Positions 45,941-54,487 of a stretch of 64,000 nt of DNA are shown here, piece after piece. The position numbers and the translations under genes were made by a program. The DNA is taken from contig JAHQVT010000001.1 of assembly GCA_019634165.1 (NCBI GenBank), positions 62,001-126,000 on the forward strand, read 5' to 3'. Within the stretch, counting starts at the first letter, position 1; each line of letters starts with the position of its first letter. The notes beneath the pieces were generated by a model. The model ran no database searches, was not told the origin of the DNA, and worked only from the letters and a program-made list of their open reading frames with translations. Source of the stretch: Rhodospirillales bacterium. Lineage in GTDB: Bacteria; Pseudomonadota; Alphaproteobacteria; Rhodospirillales; Thalassospiraceae.

Positions 45941-47740
45941 ATGACCGCACCACTTGCCTTGATGATTGCCGGCTTAATCCTTGCCGGGGTTGGTGCCCAA
46001 TGGTTCGCTTGGCGTGCCGGTGTGCCTGCTATTGTCCTTCTCTCTGCTCTTGGCTTGATCCTTGGTCCGGGCACAGGGTTGCTTGATCCGGTTGCCGATT
46101 TCGGCCCGTTGCTTCAGCCGTTGATCGCTGTTGCCGTGGCTGTGATTTTGTTTGAAGGCGGTCTTGCGCTTGATTTTCGCGAATTGCGCCACAGTGTCAG
46201 CGGCATCTTACGCCTGACCACGGCCGCCCCGCTTATTGCGTGGCTTTTGGGCGCATTAGCAGCCCATTATTTGGCCGGGTTGGAATGGCCGGTTGCCGCC
46301 TTGTTTGGCGGGATTATGATCGTCACCGGGCCTACCGTGATCGCACCATTGCTGCGCCATGCGCGACTGTCAAAACATCCGGCCACGCTTTTGAAATGGG
46401 AAGGCATCGTCAATGATCCCATTGGTGCGTTGTTTGCCGTTCTGGTCTACGAGATTGTCGTCGCCCTTGAACATGGTAGCGGGCTGAGTGGTGCGATTGG
46501 GCATCTGGCCTTTAACGTCTTTATCGCCATTGCAATTGGTCTTGTTGCCGGTTTTTGCACTGTGCAGGTATTTCGCCGTGGCTGGATTCCCGAATTTCTT
46601 AAGGCGCCGTTGGTTTTGGGCGTCTTGCTGACCAGTTTTTCCGGGGCAAACATTGTTCAGGAAGAAACCGGCCTTTTGGCTGTGACGGTTCTTGGACTGG
46701 TCATTGGCAACGCACATCTGATGGCGATTGATGAAATTCGCCGGTTTAAAGAAACCCTGACGGTTATTCTGGTTTCAAGCGTCTTCATCATTCTGACCGC
46801 AACCTTGAAATGGTCGATGGTCGAAGATTTGACTTGGGGCCATGGCCTGTTTGTCGCTGCAATGTTGTTTGTTGTTCGGCCTGTATCTATTTTGGGTGCG
46901 CTTAGCTTTTCAAAAATTGAATGGCGCGAACGGTTCTTGGTAAGCTGGATTGCGCCACGCGGGATTGTCGCCGTTGCGGTTTCGGGCCTGTTTGGCACCG
47001 AACTTGTTCATCTTGGCTATGCCGATGGGGCACTTTTGATCCCGCTTGCCTTTGCCATGGTGTTTTCAACCGTGGTCCTGCACGGTTTTTCCATCCGCCC
47101 GATGGCGCAATATCTTAATCTGGCGGTCAATGGCCCCCCCGGTGTTTTGATTGTTGGTGCACATCAATGGACGATTGATCTGGCAACCCGCTTAGACGAG
47201 CTTGATATACCTGTTGTGGTCACAGATTCGCGTTGGCACGCATTGCGCCCTGCCCGCGAAGCCGGCCTGACGACATTTTACGGTGAAGTGTTGTCCGAGG
47301 TGTTCGAACACCACCTTGATACCAGCGCCCTTGGCAAGTTGATCGCAGCCACCGACAATGACGCCTATAACACGCTGGTTTGTACCGATTTCGCCCCTGA
47401 ATTTGGCCGTCGATCCGTCTTCCAAACCGGTATTCACCGTTCATCAGAAGACCGCAGCCGCCATAGTGCTAGCCAGACACTCGGCGGATTACCACTGTGT
47501 TCAGCACCTCTGACCACGGATGATATCCGCCTGAACTACCGCAGCGGCGTCTCTGTTCGCCAAACCAGACTGACCGAAAGCTTCGAATGGGATGACTTCA
47601 TCGCACGTCACGAAGAAACGCCGACGGTTCTGGCCATGGTGCGCGGCAATCAGTTGTTTATCGGAAATGACATTCCCAAGGGCAAACCCCGTGATGTGAT
47701 CTTGTATCTCGGCAAGGGCGAAACGGAGAGCCCATCATAA
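45941..47740 (+). CDS. CPA1-family Na+/H+ antiporter
   Basis: Cation:proton antiporter of the CPA1/NhaP type, 599 residues. About twelve to thirteen hydrophobic segments cover residues 1-390, with the ion-binding ND pair in LLKWEGIVNDPIGALFAVLV and FEGGLALDFRELRHSV and VTGPTVIAPLLRHARLSKH typical of the family. From about residue 400 a soluble cytoplasmic region begins with a Rossmann-type TrkA-N/RCK-like unit (PGVLIVGAHQWTIDLATRLD, VVVTDSRWHALRPAREAGLT), suggesting nucleotide regulation. ATG at 45941, eight bases after AAGGG; GTG at 45935 is less likely. Not in an obvious operon. Confidence 0.9.
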   Translation: MTAPLALMIAGLILAGVGAQWFAWRAGVPAIVLLSALGLILGPGTGLLDPVADFGPLLQPLIAVAVAVILFEGGLALDFRELRHSVSGILRLTTAAPLIAWLLGALAAHYLAGLEWPVAALFGGIMIVTGPTVIAPLLRHARLSKHPATLLKWEGIVNDPIGALFAVLVYEIVVALEHGSGLSGAIGHLAFNVFIAIAIGLVAGFCTVQVFRRGWIPEFLKAPLVLGVLLTSFSGANIVQEETGLLAVTVLGLVIGNAHLMAIDEIRRFKETLTVILVSSVFIILTATLKWSMVEDLTWGHGLFVAAMLFVVRPVSILGALSFSKIEWRERFLVSWIAPRGIVAVAVSGLFGTELVHLGYADGALLIPLAFAMVFSTVVLHGFSIRPMAQYLNLAVNGPPGVLIVGAHQWTIDLATRLDELDIPVVVTDSRWHALRPAREAGLTTFYGEVLSEVFEHHLDTSALGKLIAATDNDAYNTLVCTDFAPEFGRRSVFQTGIHRSSEDRSRHSASQTLGGLPLCSAPLTTDDIRLNYRSGVSVRQTRLTESFEWDDFIARHEETPTVLAMVRGNQLFIGNDIPKGKPRDVILYLGKGETESPS

Positions 47741-47810
47741 AGAACCGCTTGCTCATCACCTGCAAAGCCGATACTCCGGCGCGAATGATCATTGTCAAAG
47801 CAACCATGCC

Positions 47811-48524
47811 ATGACCGAGAATGTCTTTGCCGACGCGCTTGTGCCAGATGTCGACGATCCGCAATTTGCCGATCTGATCGAAACCTTTACCGTGCCTGCG
47901 CGTGTGCCGTTGGCGCCAGAAATCGAGATGTATCTGGCAACCCACATCACCCCGCTGTGGCAAGCGACCGAAGATATTCTGGGTGTGCTTGATATCCCGC
48001 CACCTTACTGGGCCTTTGCATGGCCCGGTGGGCAGGCCATCACGCGCTATATTCTCGATCACCCGGAAATGGTGCGCGGCAAGCGCGTTCTTGATTTTGC
48101 CTGCGGTGGGGGCATGCAGGCGATTGCCTGTGTCATGGCCGATGCTGCGGAGATATTGGCAAATGACATTGATCCGGTGGCAATCACAGCAACCCGTTTG
48201 AATGCCACCCATAATGGCGTTGAGTTTGCCACCACGATCGAAAACTTTGTCGGCACAAGTGCACCAAAAAAACGTTGGGATGTGATTTTTGCCGGCGATG
48301 TTTGTTATCAACAGGATATGGCAAATTCTGTCCTGCAATGGTTGATGGCCGAAGCCCGGCTTGGCACACGGGTGATCCTTGCCGATCCGGGCCGCACATA
48401 CGCCCCGACGCACAATATTGATGAACTGGAAACCTATGACGTTCCGGTTGATGTTGCTGTCGAAGATACCGAAACGAAATTCACCCGTATCTGGCAGCTT
48501 TTACCGGACCGTGATCGCCCCTAG
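47811..48524 (+). CDS. class I SAM methyltransferase, ETFB-lysine methyltransferase-like
   Basis: 237 residues. Seven-strand methyltransferase fold: SAM motif I VLDFACGGGMQAIAC (near residue 93), acidic motif AAEILANDIDP, and post-motif FAGDVCYQQDMA. The N-terminal PPYWAFAWPGGQAITRYILD and C-terminal RVILADPGRTYAP (DPxR) are characteristic of the METTL20/ETFB-KMT family, including bacterial members that methylate lysines of electron-transfer flavoprotein beta. Assigning that substrate here is inference. Follows the antiporter gene by 70 bp. Confidence 0.85.
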   Translation: MTENVFADALVPDVDDPQFADLIETFTVPARVPLAPEIEMYLATHITPLWQATEDILGVLDIPPPYWAFAWPGGQAITRYILDHPEMVRGKRVLDFACGGGMQAIACVMADAAEILANDIDPVAITATRLNATHNGVEFATTIENFVGTSAPKKRWDVIFAGDVCYQQDMANSVLQWLMAEARLGTRVILADPGRTYAPTHNIDELETYDVPVDVAVEDTETKFTRIWQLLPDRDRP

Positions 48525-48543
48525 AACCCGCTTCGTATGGATT

Positions 48544-49284
48544 CTAGTCCGGCGACAGGATCGAACGTCGAAACGTTACATCGTCAATCGCCCGCAGGAC
48601 AAAGGCCGGACTATTGGCATATCCAACCAGCTTTCCGACATGCTGGATCATGTCCCACTGGCTTAGCGCCTTGAAACGACGCGCCTTTGCCTTGACTGCC
48701 GATAGGGCAAAGGTTTCACCTGCGCCAAAGACGTGACCGCTAACCGATTGATAGATGCCAACATGATCGGGACTTAGCCCGCAATCAAGGTCGATGTCGC
48801 GCCCATGAAGCTGTTGAAAGCTGTAATGCGCCGGAACAGACTCCGTGACATGCATATGGCCAAGTTGTCGGGGAGTCAGCCAGGTAATCGCGATCCGCAC
48901 CCGTGTTCCTGGCGATGGCGCAAGAGTTGCCGGAAACGCCCCATACCCCGTCATATGGGCGGAATAGACAATATCATGATTGTCGATCCAGCCATGAGTG
49001 ACCGGGATTTCATCGGAAATATTTTGATGGGTAAATTTGCGGGTCAATTGAACCGGCGCACGATTTGACCCGACGGCCAAAACCGGGGTTCGCCCCCGTG
49101 ACAGATGGTGGGCATCCGCCATTTCCATCCGAATGGATTGTCCGGCTTTGAACAAAAAATCATGATCAGGTGCAACGTAGGGATACAAAAACGCGCGCAG
49201 GAGATCCTGCGCGCGTGGATGATGTTCGATCTGTTCGCGCAACACGGGGTCCGTGATCATCTGCGCCTCAGATAACGAAAACAT
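48544..49284 (-). CDS. conserved protein with gamma-glutamylcyclotransferase-like pattern
   Basis: 246 residues, cytoplasmic. The segment VLAVGSNRAPVQLTRKF resembles the YGSNxxPxQL motif of gamma-glutamylcyclotransferase-fold proteins, followed by VTHGWIDNHDIVYSAHMTGY and a later PRQLGHMHVTES that could supply the catalytic Glu. The usual first residue of the motif (Tyr) is Val here, so activity is uncertain. The rest has no family I can name. Starts at ATG 49284, 17 bp after the DUF4170 gene, with which it may share a message. If the fold is right, breakdown of gamma-glutamyl peptides such as glutathione would be one possibility (inference). Confidence 0.65.
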   Translation of the reverse strand: MFSLSEAQMITDPVLREQIEHHPRAQDLLRAFLYPYVAPDHDFLFKAGQSIRMEMADAHHLSRGRTPVLAVGSNRAPVQLTRKFTHQNISDEIPVTHGWIDNHDIVYSAHMTGYGAFPATLAPSPGTRVRIAITWLTPRQLGHMHVTESVPAHYSFQQLHGRDIDLDCGLSPDHVGIYQSVSGHVFGAGETFALSAVKAKARRFKALSQWDMIQHVGKLVGYANSPAFVLRAIDDVTFRRSILSPD

Positions 49285-49301
49285 GGTTCGGTCTTTCTGG
49301 C

Positions 49302-49658
49302 TTAGCCTTCGACAACGCGATAACGGCAATTGCAGTTATCAACATGCTGCCATGCCAATTTGGACCAAGCTTTTTCAGCATCTTCAAAGGTTGCAAACGG
49401 GCCGTGGCGTTCTTCTTCGCCGCCGACCGGTTTTTCAAACTCGGTGGTTTCATATTCACCACCAACAACCCAGTATTCTTCAAGCCGTTCAACACGATAA
49501 CGCGAATTTGCGTCATCAACCGACTGCCAGGCCATTTTCGACCAATGCTTTTCCGCGTCTTCGAAGCTGCCAAACGGACCAATTTTAGTTTCTTCGCCGA
49601 TAGGCTGATCAAAACCGGTATCCTGATAGGTGCCCCCGATAACCCAATATTTGGCCAT
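49302..49658 (-). CDS. duplicated DUF4170 protein
   Basis: 118 residues made of two tandem copies of the DUF4170 unit: AKYWVIGGTYQDTGFDQPIG (from residue 2) and EYWVVGGEYETTEFEKPVGG (from about 61), each followed by a GPFGSFEDAEKHWSKMAWQ or GPFATFEDAEKAWSKLAWQ helix and a SRYRV strand. Single-unit DUF4170 proteins of about 75-80 residues are the usual form in alphaproteobacteria, so this is an internal duplication. ATG at 49658 with AAGGA seven bases before it. Function unknown; soluble, acidic. Confidence 0.85.
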   Translation of the reverse strand: MAKYWVIGGTYQDTGFDQPIGEETKIGPFGSFEDAEKHWSKMAWQSVDDANSRYRVERLEEYWVVGGEYETTEFEKPVGGEEERHGPFATFEDAEKAWSKLAWQHVDNCNCRYRVVEG

Positions 49659-49942
49659 CTGTGCGTCCTTCATGTTTTTGGTAAGTTGCCCAAGCGCGTG
49701 ATGTGGGCCACGCGACTCATAATCTAATCCATGTATAACCAAATGATGCGCCAACCAAAACCGCAAAATTATGCAACGCAGCATCCTGTCTTCATTTGGG
49801 GAGAGGATGGCAAAGTTACAAACCTTTGTTTTTGGGCTCAAACTCATTCACATTATCACAGTGGCAACAGCAAGGTTGTCCCATCGCCCGCCACGGCGTA
49901 TGAAGACAAAGATGTTTTAATGCTTTGCAGATGACAGGTGCC

Positions 49943-51466
49943 ATGCCCTATCAATCCCTTCGTGACTTCATGGATGCGCTGGAAAAGACCGGCCGTCTTG
50001 TCCGGGTCACCGAACCGGTTTCCCCCAACCTTGAAATGACTGAAATTCAAACACGCCTTTTGGCCGAAGGCGGCCCGGCGGTTTTGTTTGAAAATGTTGT
50101 CGGGGATGATGGCAAGAAATATGACATGCCGGTTCTGGTAAACCTGTTTGGCACGGTTGACCGGGTTGCGGCGGGTATGAACCGCAAACCCGAAGAACTG
50201 CGTGAAGTTGGCGAAACGCTGGCCTTCCTTAAACAGCCCGAACCACCTGCAAGCCTTCGCGAAGCTTTTTCGATGCTGCCGCTGGCCAAAACCGTTATGG
50301 CGATGAAGCCCAAAACGGTATCAAAGGCGCCGTGTCAGGAAATCGTGCTTGAAGGCGATGATATTGATCTTGCGAAAATTCCGGTTCAATCGTGCTGGCC
50401 TGGCGAACCCGCCCCGCTGATTACCTGGCCACTGGTTGTTACCCAAGGTCCGACCGCCGGGGAAAAGGGCGGCGATAAGCGCGATGTATTTAACCTTGGC
50501 ATCTATCGCATGCAGGTGTTGGGCAAAAACAAAACCATCATGCGGTGGTTAAAACATCGCGGTGGCGCACAGCATCATGCCCGCTGGAAAAAAGAAAAAC
50601 CTGATCCGCTGCCAGCCGCCATTGTACTTGGCGCCGATCCGGGAACGATTTTGGCCGCCGTCACACCCGTTCCTGACACCCTGTCAGAATATCAGTTTGC
50701 CGGGTTGCTGCGCGGGGAAAAGGTTGAACTGGTCGATTGTAAAACCGTTCCGCTGAAAGTCCCGGCAACAGCCGAAATCGTTCTGGAAGGCTACGTATCG
50801 CTTGATGAATATGCCCCTGAAGGGCCATATGGCGATCACACTGGCTATTATAACTCGGTCGAAGATTTCCCGGTCTTTACCGTCACCGCAATCACCATGC
50901 GCAAAGACCCGATCTATCTTTCGACCTTTACCGGACGTCCGCCAGATGAACCATCCGTTTTGGGCGAAGCCTTAAACGATGTTTTCGTCCCCCTTTTGCA
51001 GCAGCAATTCCCCGAAATCGTCGATTTCTGGTTGCCGCCAGAAGGATGCAGCTATCGCATCGCAGTGGTATCAATGAAGAAGGCCTATGCCGGTCATGCC
51101 AAGCGCGTGATGATGGGGGTTTGGTCGTTCCTACGTCAATTCATGTACACGAAATTTGTCATCGTGGTGGATGACGACATTGATGTGCGCGACTGGAAAG
51201 ACGTCATGTGGGCGATTTCAACCCGGATGGACCCGGTGCGCGACATTACGACCATCACCGATACCCCGATTGATTATCTTGACTTCGCATCCCCCGTCAG
51301 CGGCCTTGGCGGCAAGCTTGGACTTGATGCCACCAACAAACTTCCCGGCGAAACCAACCGCGAATGGGGCGAAAAGATTTACATGGAAGATGACATCATC
51401 AACCGTGTTGATGAAAAATGGGACCGCTATGGCCTGCCCGGGTCGGGTAAGAAAATCTGGAAATAG
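49943..51466 (+). CDS. ubiD: UbiD-family decarboxylase
   Basis: Prenylated-FMN-dependent decarboxylase acting on 3-octaprenyl-4-hydroxybenzoate in ubiquinone synthesis. 507 residues, family size. Motifs: [17 protein letters not shown] at the start, [19 protein letters not shown], the prFMN-site [25 protein letters not shown] (containing catalytic-site Glu/Asp residues), [20 protein letters not shown] and [23 protein letters not shown] at 49943 (MPYQSLRDF) preceded by AGG; ATG at 49931 would add four residues. Followed by an inverted repeat and then the higBA pair. Confidence 0.95.
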   Translation: MPYQSLRDFMDALEKTGRLVRVTEPVSPNLEMTEIQTRLLAEGGPAVLFENVVGDDGKKYDMPVLVNLFGTVDRVAAGMNRKPEELREVGETLAFLKQPEPPASLREAFSMLPLAKTVMAMKPKTVSKAPCQEIVLEGDDIDLAKIPVQSCWPGEPAPLITWPLVVTQGPTAGEKGGDKRDVFNLGIYRMQVLGKNKTIMRWLKHRGGAQHHARWKKEKPDPLPAAIVLGADPGTILAAVTPVPDTLSEYQFAGLLRGEKVELVDCKTVPLKVPATAEIVLEGYVSLDEYAPEGPYGDHTGYYNSVEDFPVFTVTAITMRKDPIYLSTFTGRPPDEPSVLGEALNDVFVPLLQQQFPEIVDFWLPPEGCSYRIAVVSMKKAYAGHAKRVMMGVWSFLRQFMYTKFVIVVDDDIDVRDWKDVMWAISTRMDPVRDITTITDTPIDYLDFASPVSGLGGKLGLDATNKLPGETNREWGEKIYMEDDIINRVDEKWDRYGLPGSGKKIWK

Positions 51467-51475
51467 CAAGGATAG

Positions 51476-51526
51476 CAGCGGTGAAGTGGCTCCGATAATT
51501 GGACGTCAATATCACCGCTGTAATTT
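51476..51526 (+). terminator. possible ubiD terminator
   Basis: CAGCGGTGA (51476-51484) pairs with TCACCGCTG (51512-51520), 27-base loop, followed by TAATTTTT. Could end ubiD; the long loop lowers confidence. Confidence 0.5.
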
Positions 51527-51543
51527 TTCGTTCTGTAGAAGAA

Positions 51544-51831
51544 CTATGCCGCGTGCGGTTCGATATCCGCCTCAATTTTCGTGCCTATGTCATTCTGCGC
51601 CACAGATAGGTCATAAGCAGTCTGTGCATTGAGCCAAAATTGCGCGGAGGTACCGAAGTAACGTGACAACCTTAGTGCCGTGTCCGCGGAGATATCCCGT
51701 CTGCCGCGCACAATGTCATTAATACGGTTGGCCGGCACCTTTAACCGTCGTGCCAGCTCATTCCCGCTCAAAGACAATGGCTTCATGAACTCTTCACTCA
51801 GTATCTCACCAGGCGATGTTCTGATTCGCAT
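51544..51831 (-). CDS. higA: HigA-family antitoxin
   Basis: 95-residue HTH antitoxin of the HigA/VapI (addiction module antidote) family. RTSPGEILSEEFMKPLSLSG at the start and the helix-turn-helix LARRLKVPANRINDIVRGRR, followed by DTALRLSRYFGTSAQFWLNAQ, are typical. It neutralises the toxin encoded just upstream and represses the pair. ATG at 51831 with AAGGA six bases upstream (ATG 51837 overlaps it). Lies 30 bp downstream of the toxin gene, the toxin-first order usual for higBA. Confidence 0.94.
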   Translation of the reverse strand: MRIRTSPGEILSEEFMKPLSLSGNELARRLKVPANRINDIVRGRRDISADTALRLSRYFGTSAQFWLNAQTAYDLSVAQNDIGTKIEADIEPHAA

Positions 51832-51861
51832 AATCATTCCTTCTTGAGGATTCTTTCCTGC

Positions 51862-52143
51862 TTAGTGGTAGTCAACAATCTCAACTTCTTCCGCTGCGTC
51901 CTTGGACCAGTAAAAACAAATCCGCCACTGATCATTTATACGGATACTGTGCTGACCCTTTCGGCTACCTCGAAGCACCTCAAGACGATTCCCCGGCGGC
52001 ACACGCAAATCCTGTATCGCAGTTGCATAATCAAGCATATCCAATTTGCGAAGGGCTGGCTTTTCAATTGGGCGCAGCCATTTTGCAACGCCCGAACCAT
52101 TGAACAAATCTTGCGTTGCCTTGCATTTGAAGCTCTTGATCAT
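51862..52143 (-). CDS. higB: HigB-family toxin
   Basis: 93-residue RelE/HigB-fold mRNA interferase that cuts mRNA on the ribosome when free of HigA. Signatures: IKSFKCKATQDLFNGSGVAK, RKLDMLDYATAIQDLRVPPG, EVLRGSRKGQHSIRINDQWR and ICFYWSKDAAEEVEIVDYH, with the basic/aromatic residues of the family active site. ATG at 52143; a TATAAT sequence ends only two bases before it, so the message may be leaderless if that is the -10. No Shine-Dalgarno. The pair is placed between ubiD and a secreted unknown. Confidence 0.94.
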   Translation of the reverse strand: MIKSFKCKATQDLFNGSGVAKWLRPIEKPALRKLDMLDYATAIQDLRVPPGNRLEVLRGSRKGQHSIRINDQWRICFYWSKDAAEEVEIVDYH

Positions 52144-52174
52144 AAATTATACGTATCACGTACTACATACAACG

Positions 52175-52768
52175 TCAATTCCGGAAAAATAACCAGTGGT
52201 CGTCATTTCCTGCTGTTTTTTCGGAATAGAAGAATTGCGGCGCATCACACATGAAATCATCGACCCGGATGGCAAAGTTACACAGCTTTTCATCGCCAAC
52301 GACTTCCGCCATGAATTCAAGGCTATTTTCTTGCCAGCTCATAACCGGCGGGGCGGTTTCGTCATAAATGCATAAGGCAAACTGTTCGGATTGCTCAAAC
52401 GGGATATAGCGCAGTTCACTTTGCGCCTTGCCGCCGTGGTTCGTGACAAATAGCATCGCAAAAAACGGACCTTCCGGGTTATCAAGATCAACCCATCCGG
52501 CAATCCGGTCAAACACGCCATCACAGGTAAAATCACCTGTTAGCATCTGATGGCGGTAATTTCTGGCCTGCTGCCCACCCTGAATGCGCATCTCGCTATA
52601 GAACTGCGCACTTGATACCGGATCGGCGTTGCCATCTGCGTTCAGTTCCCAAACACCATTTTCATCCCAGCCATGCATCACAGCCTTGCTGTCATCTGCC
52701 GATGCCGGACCGGTAAATCCGATCAGGCAGGCGATACCAAACCCGGAAAGAATTTTTTGCGCTTTCAT
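52175..52768 (-). CDS. exported protein of unknown function
   Basis: 197 residues. Signal peptide (KILSGFGIACLIGFTGPASA, cleavage before DDSKAVMHGW), then a soluble periplasmic domain of about 172 residues with four cysteines (FTCDGVFDRIAG, FALCIYDET, KLCNFAIRV, FMCDAPQFF), probably forming two disulfides. The GDFTCDGVFDRIAGWVDLDN segment, with its Asp pattern, reads like FG-GAP/EF-hand-like calcium repeats often seen as DxxGDGxxD, but only one copy is visible. I recognise no family. Encoded upstream of higB on the same strand with a 31-bp gap. Confidence 0.75.
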   Translation of the reverse strand: MKAQKILSGFGIACLIGFTGPASADDSKAVMHGWDENGVWELNADGNADPVSSAQFYSEMRIQGGQQARNYRHQMLTGDFTCDGVFDRIAGWVDLDNPEGPFFAMLFVTNHGGKAQSELRYIPFEQSEQFALCIYDETAPPVMSWQENSLEFMAEVVGDEKLCNFAIRVDDFMCDAPQFFYSEKTAGNDDHWLFFRN

Positions 52769-52992
52769 TACGTTCCCGCTTATCTGGCGCTTTTAGCGCG
52801 TGTTTGTTCAACTATAACAGAAAGCCATCTGAAATCTTTAATTGTCGGGACCTTGCCAGTCGGCCATTGCCCTGCCACCTCTGAAACACGGCAGGAATTA
52901 AAGACCCAAAGCAGCTTTTTGTTTCGGGTCTATGCGAAAACGTTCATGCCCCCTATAACGTAAGAAATCAATTCTGAGACAAGGGAGCCTCC

Positions 52993-54342
52993 ATGCCCAA
53001 AACCGACATGACACTTGATCGCATCAACGATCTTCTTGCGCGCGCAAAAAAGGCCGGTGCCGATGACGCAGATGCCGTCTATGTCGAAGGAACGTCGCTT
53101 TCAGTTGCCCAGCGCCTTGGCAAAATGGAAAAGCTTGAACGTTCCGAAGGAGCCGACCTTGGCCTACGTGTGCTGATTGGCAAACAACAGGCTGTTGTTT
53201 CGTCATCTGACACCAGCGAGAGTGCCCTTAACGAGCTTGTCGAACGCGCGGTTGCCATGGCGAAAAACGCCCCCGAAGACCCCTATTGCGGGATTGCAGA
53301 CCCGTCTGAACTTGCCGAAACGTTTGATGTTGACGTGCTTGAACTGTGCGAACCGGGCGAAGTTGATCAGGCAAAACTGATCGAGTGGGCCACCGCCTGC
53401 GAAGAAGCCGCACGTTCAGCCGAAGGGATCACCAATTCCGAGGGTTCTGAGGCGGGTTGGGGCCGCCATCAGATTACGCTGGCAGCCACCAACGGCTTTG
53501 CCAATTCCTATGCCGGATCCGGTAGCCATATTTCCGTTTCGGTTATTGCCGGAACCGGCACGGCAATGGAACGCGATTATGATTATGATAGCGCGGTCTT
53601 TTCGACCGATCTTCGCAATCCCGTCGATATCGGCAAAAAAGCTGCTGAAAAGACGCTGCGCCGCCTAAATCCGCGGAAGGTCAAAAGCACACAGGTGCCT
53701 GTGATTTACGACCCACGTGTTTCAGCCTCAATCGTTGGTCATCTTTCTGGTGCGATCAATGGATCGGGCATCGCGCGCGGGACCAGCTTCTTGCTTGATG
53801 CCATGGGCAATGAAATCTTTGCCCCGCATATTAACATCATTGATGATCCGCACCGCAAACGGGGCCTGCGATCCAAACCGTTCGATGCCGAAGGGGTTGC
53901 CAACCAGAAACGCTACCTGATCGAAAATGGCGTTCTGAAAACATGGATCATGGATTTGCGTTCTGCCCGTCAGTTGGGTTTGAAATCGACCGGCAATGCA
54001 TCGCGCGGTGCCGGAAGCCTTCCGGGTCCGTCGACCACCAACTTGTATATGGAACCGGGTACCATTTCCCCCGAAGACATGATCAAGGACATCAAGTCCG
54101 GCCTTTACATCACCGATCTGATCGGCAGCAGTGTGAATGGTGTCACCGGTGACTATTCACGTGGTGCTTCAGGCTATTGGATTGAAAATGGTGAACTGGC
54201 CTATCCGGTCTCGGAAATCACCGTTGCCGGTAACCTCAAAGAAATGTTCAAGACAGTGGTGCCCGCAAGCGATCTTACGTTCAAATACGGCACCAATGCA
54301 CCGACATTGCGCATTGATGGCATGACATTGGCCGGGCAATAA
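52993..54342 (+). CDS. pmbA: metalloprotease-like subunit PmbA/TldE
   Basis: Non-catalytic partner of TldD in the TldD/E protease. 449 residues. It lacks an HExxxH motif, as expected; family segments are SSSDTSESALNELVERAVAM, the region SVSVIAGTGTAMERDYDYDS, PVIYDPRVSASIVGHLSGAI, INIIDDPHRKRGLRSKPFDA and GVTGDYSRGASGYWIENGEL. GGGAG precedes the ATG at 52993. Located far from tldD (22955). Confidence 0.96.
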   Translation: MPKTDMTLDRINDLLARAKKAGADDADAVYVEGTSLSVAQRLGKMEKLERSEGADLGLRVLIGKQQAVVSSSDTSESALNELVERAVAMAKNAPEDPYCGIADPSELAETFDVDVLELCEPGEVDQAKLIEWATACEEAARSAEGITNSEGSEAGWGRHQITLAATNGFANSYAGSGSHISVSVIAGTGTAMERDYDYDSAVFSTDLRNPVDIGKKAAEKTLRRLNPRKVKSTQVPVIYDPRVSASIVGHLSGAINGSGIARGTSFLLDAMGNEIFAPHINIIDDPHRKRGLRSKPFDAEGVANQKRYLIENGVLKTWIMDLRSARQLGLKSTGNASRGAGSLPGPSTTNLYMEPGTISPEDMIKDIKSGLYITDLIGSSVNGVTGDYSRGASGYWIENGELAYPVSEITVAGNLKEMFKTVVPASDLTFKYGTNAPTLRIDGMTLAGQ

Positions 54343-54399
54343 CCCCTCATATGACCTGATCAATCCCTTGATCAATTGCCCAAGGCCAAAAAGGTTTTA

Positions 54400-54441
54400 A
54401 ACAACAACACCCGGTCAAAACCTTGACCGGGTGTTGTTGTT
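54400..54441. terminator. very strong bidirectional hairpin between pmbA and mcp
   Basis: A perfect 19-bp inverted repeat (54400-54418 with 54423-54441) around the loop AACC. The outer part is AAC repeats on one side and GTT repeats on the other, giving weak U-rich tails both ways. It should end both converging genes. Confidence 0.85.
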
Positions 54442-54487
54442 ATTGGGGCTTACTTTCGTGACCTTAGCGCCATTAGCGCCAATTGCA

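Noticed and set aside
47658..48413. 251-codon frame antisense to the methyltransferase and antiporter end
   Set aside because: It crosses two sense genes with good motifs; no family resemblance of its own.
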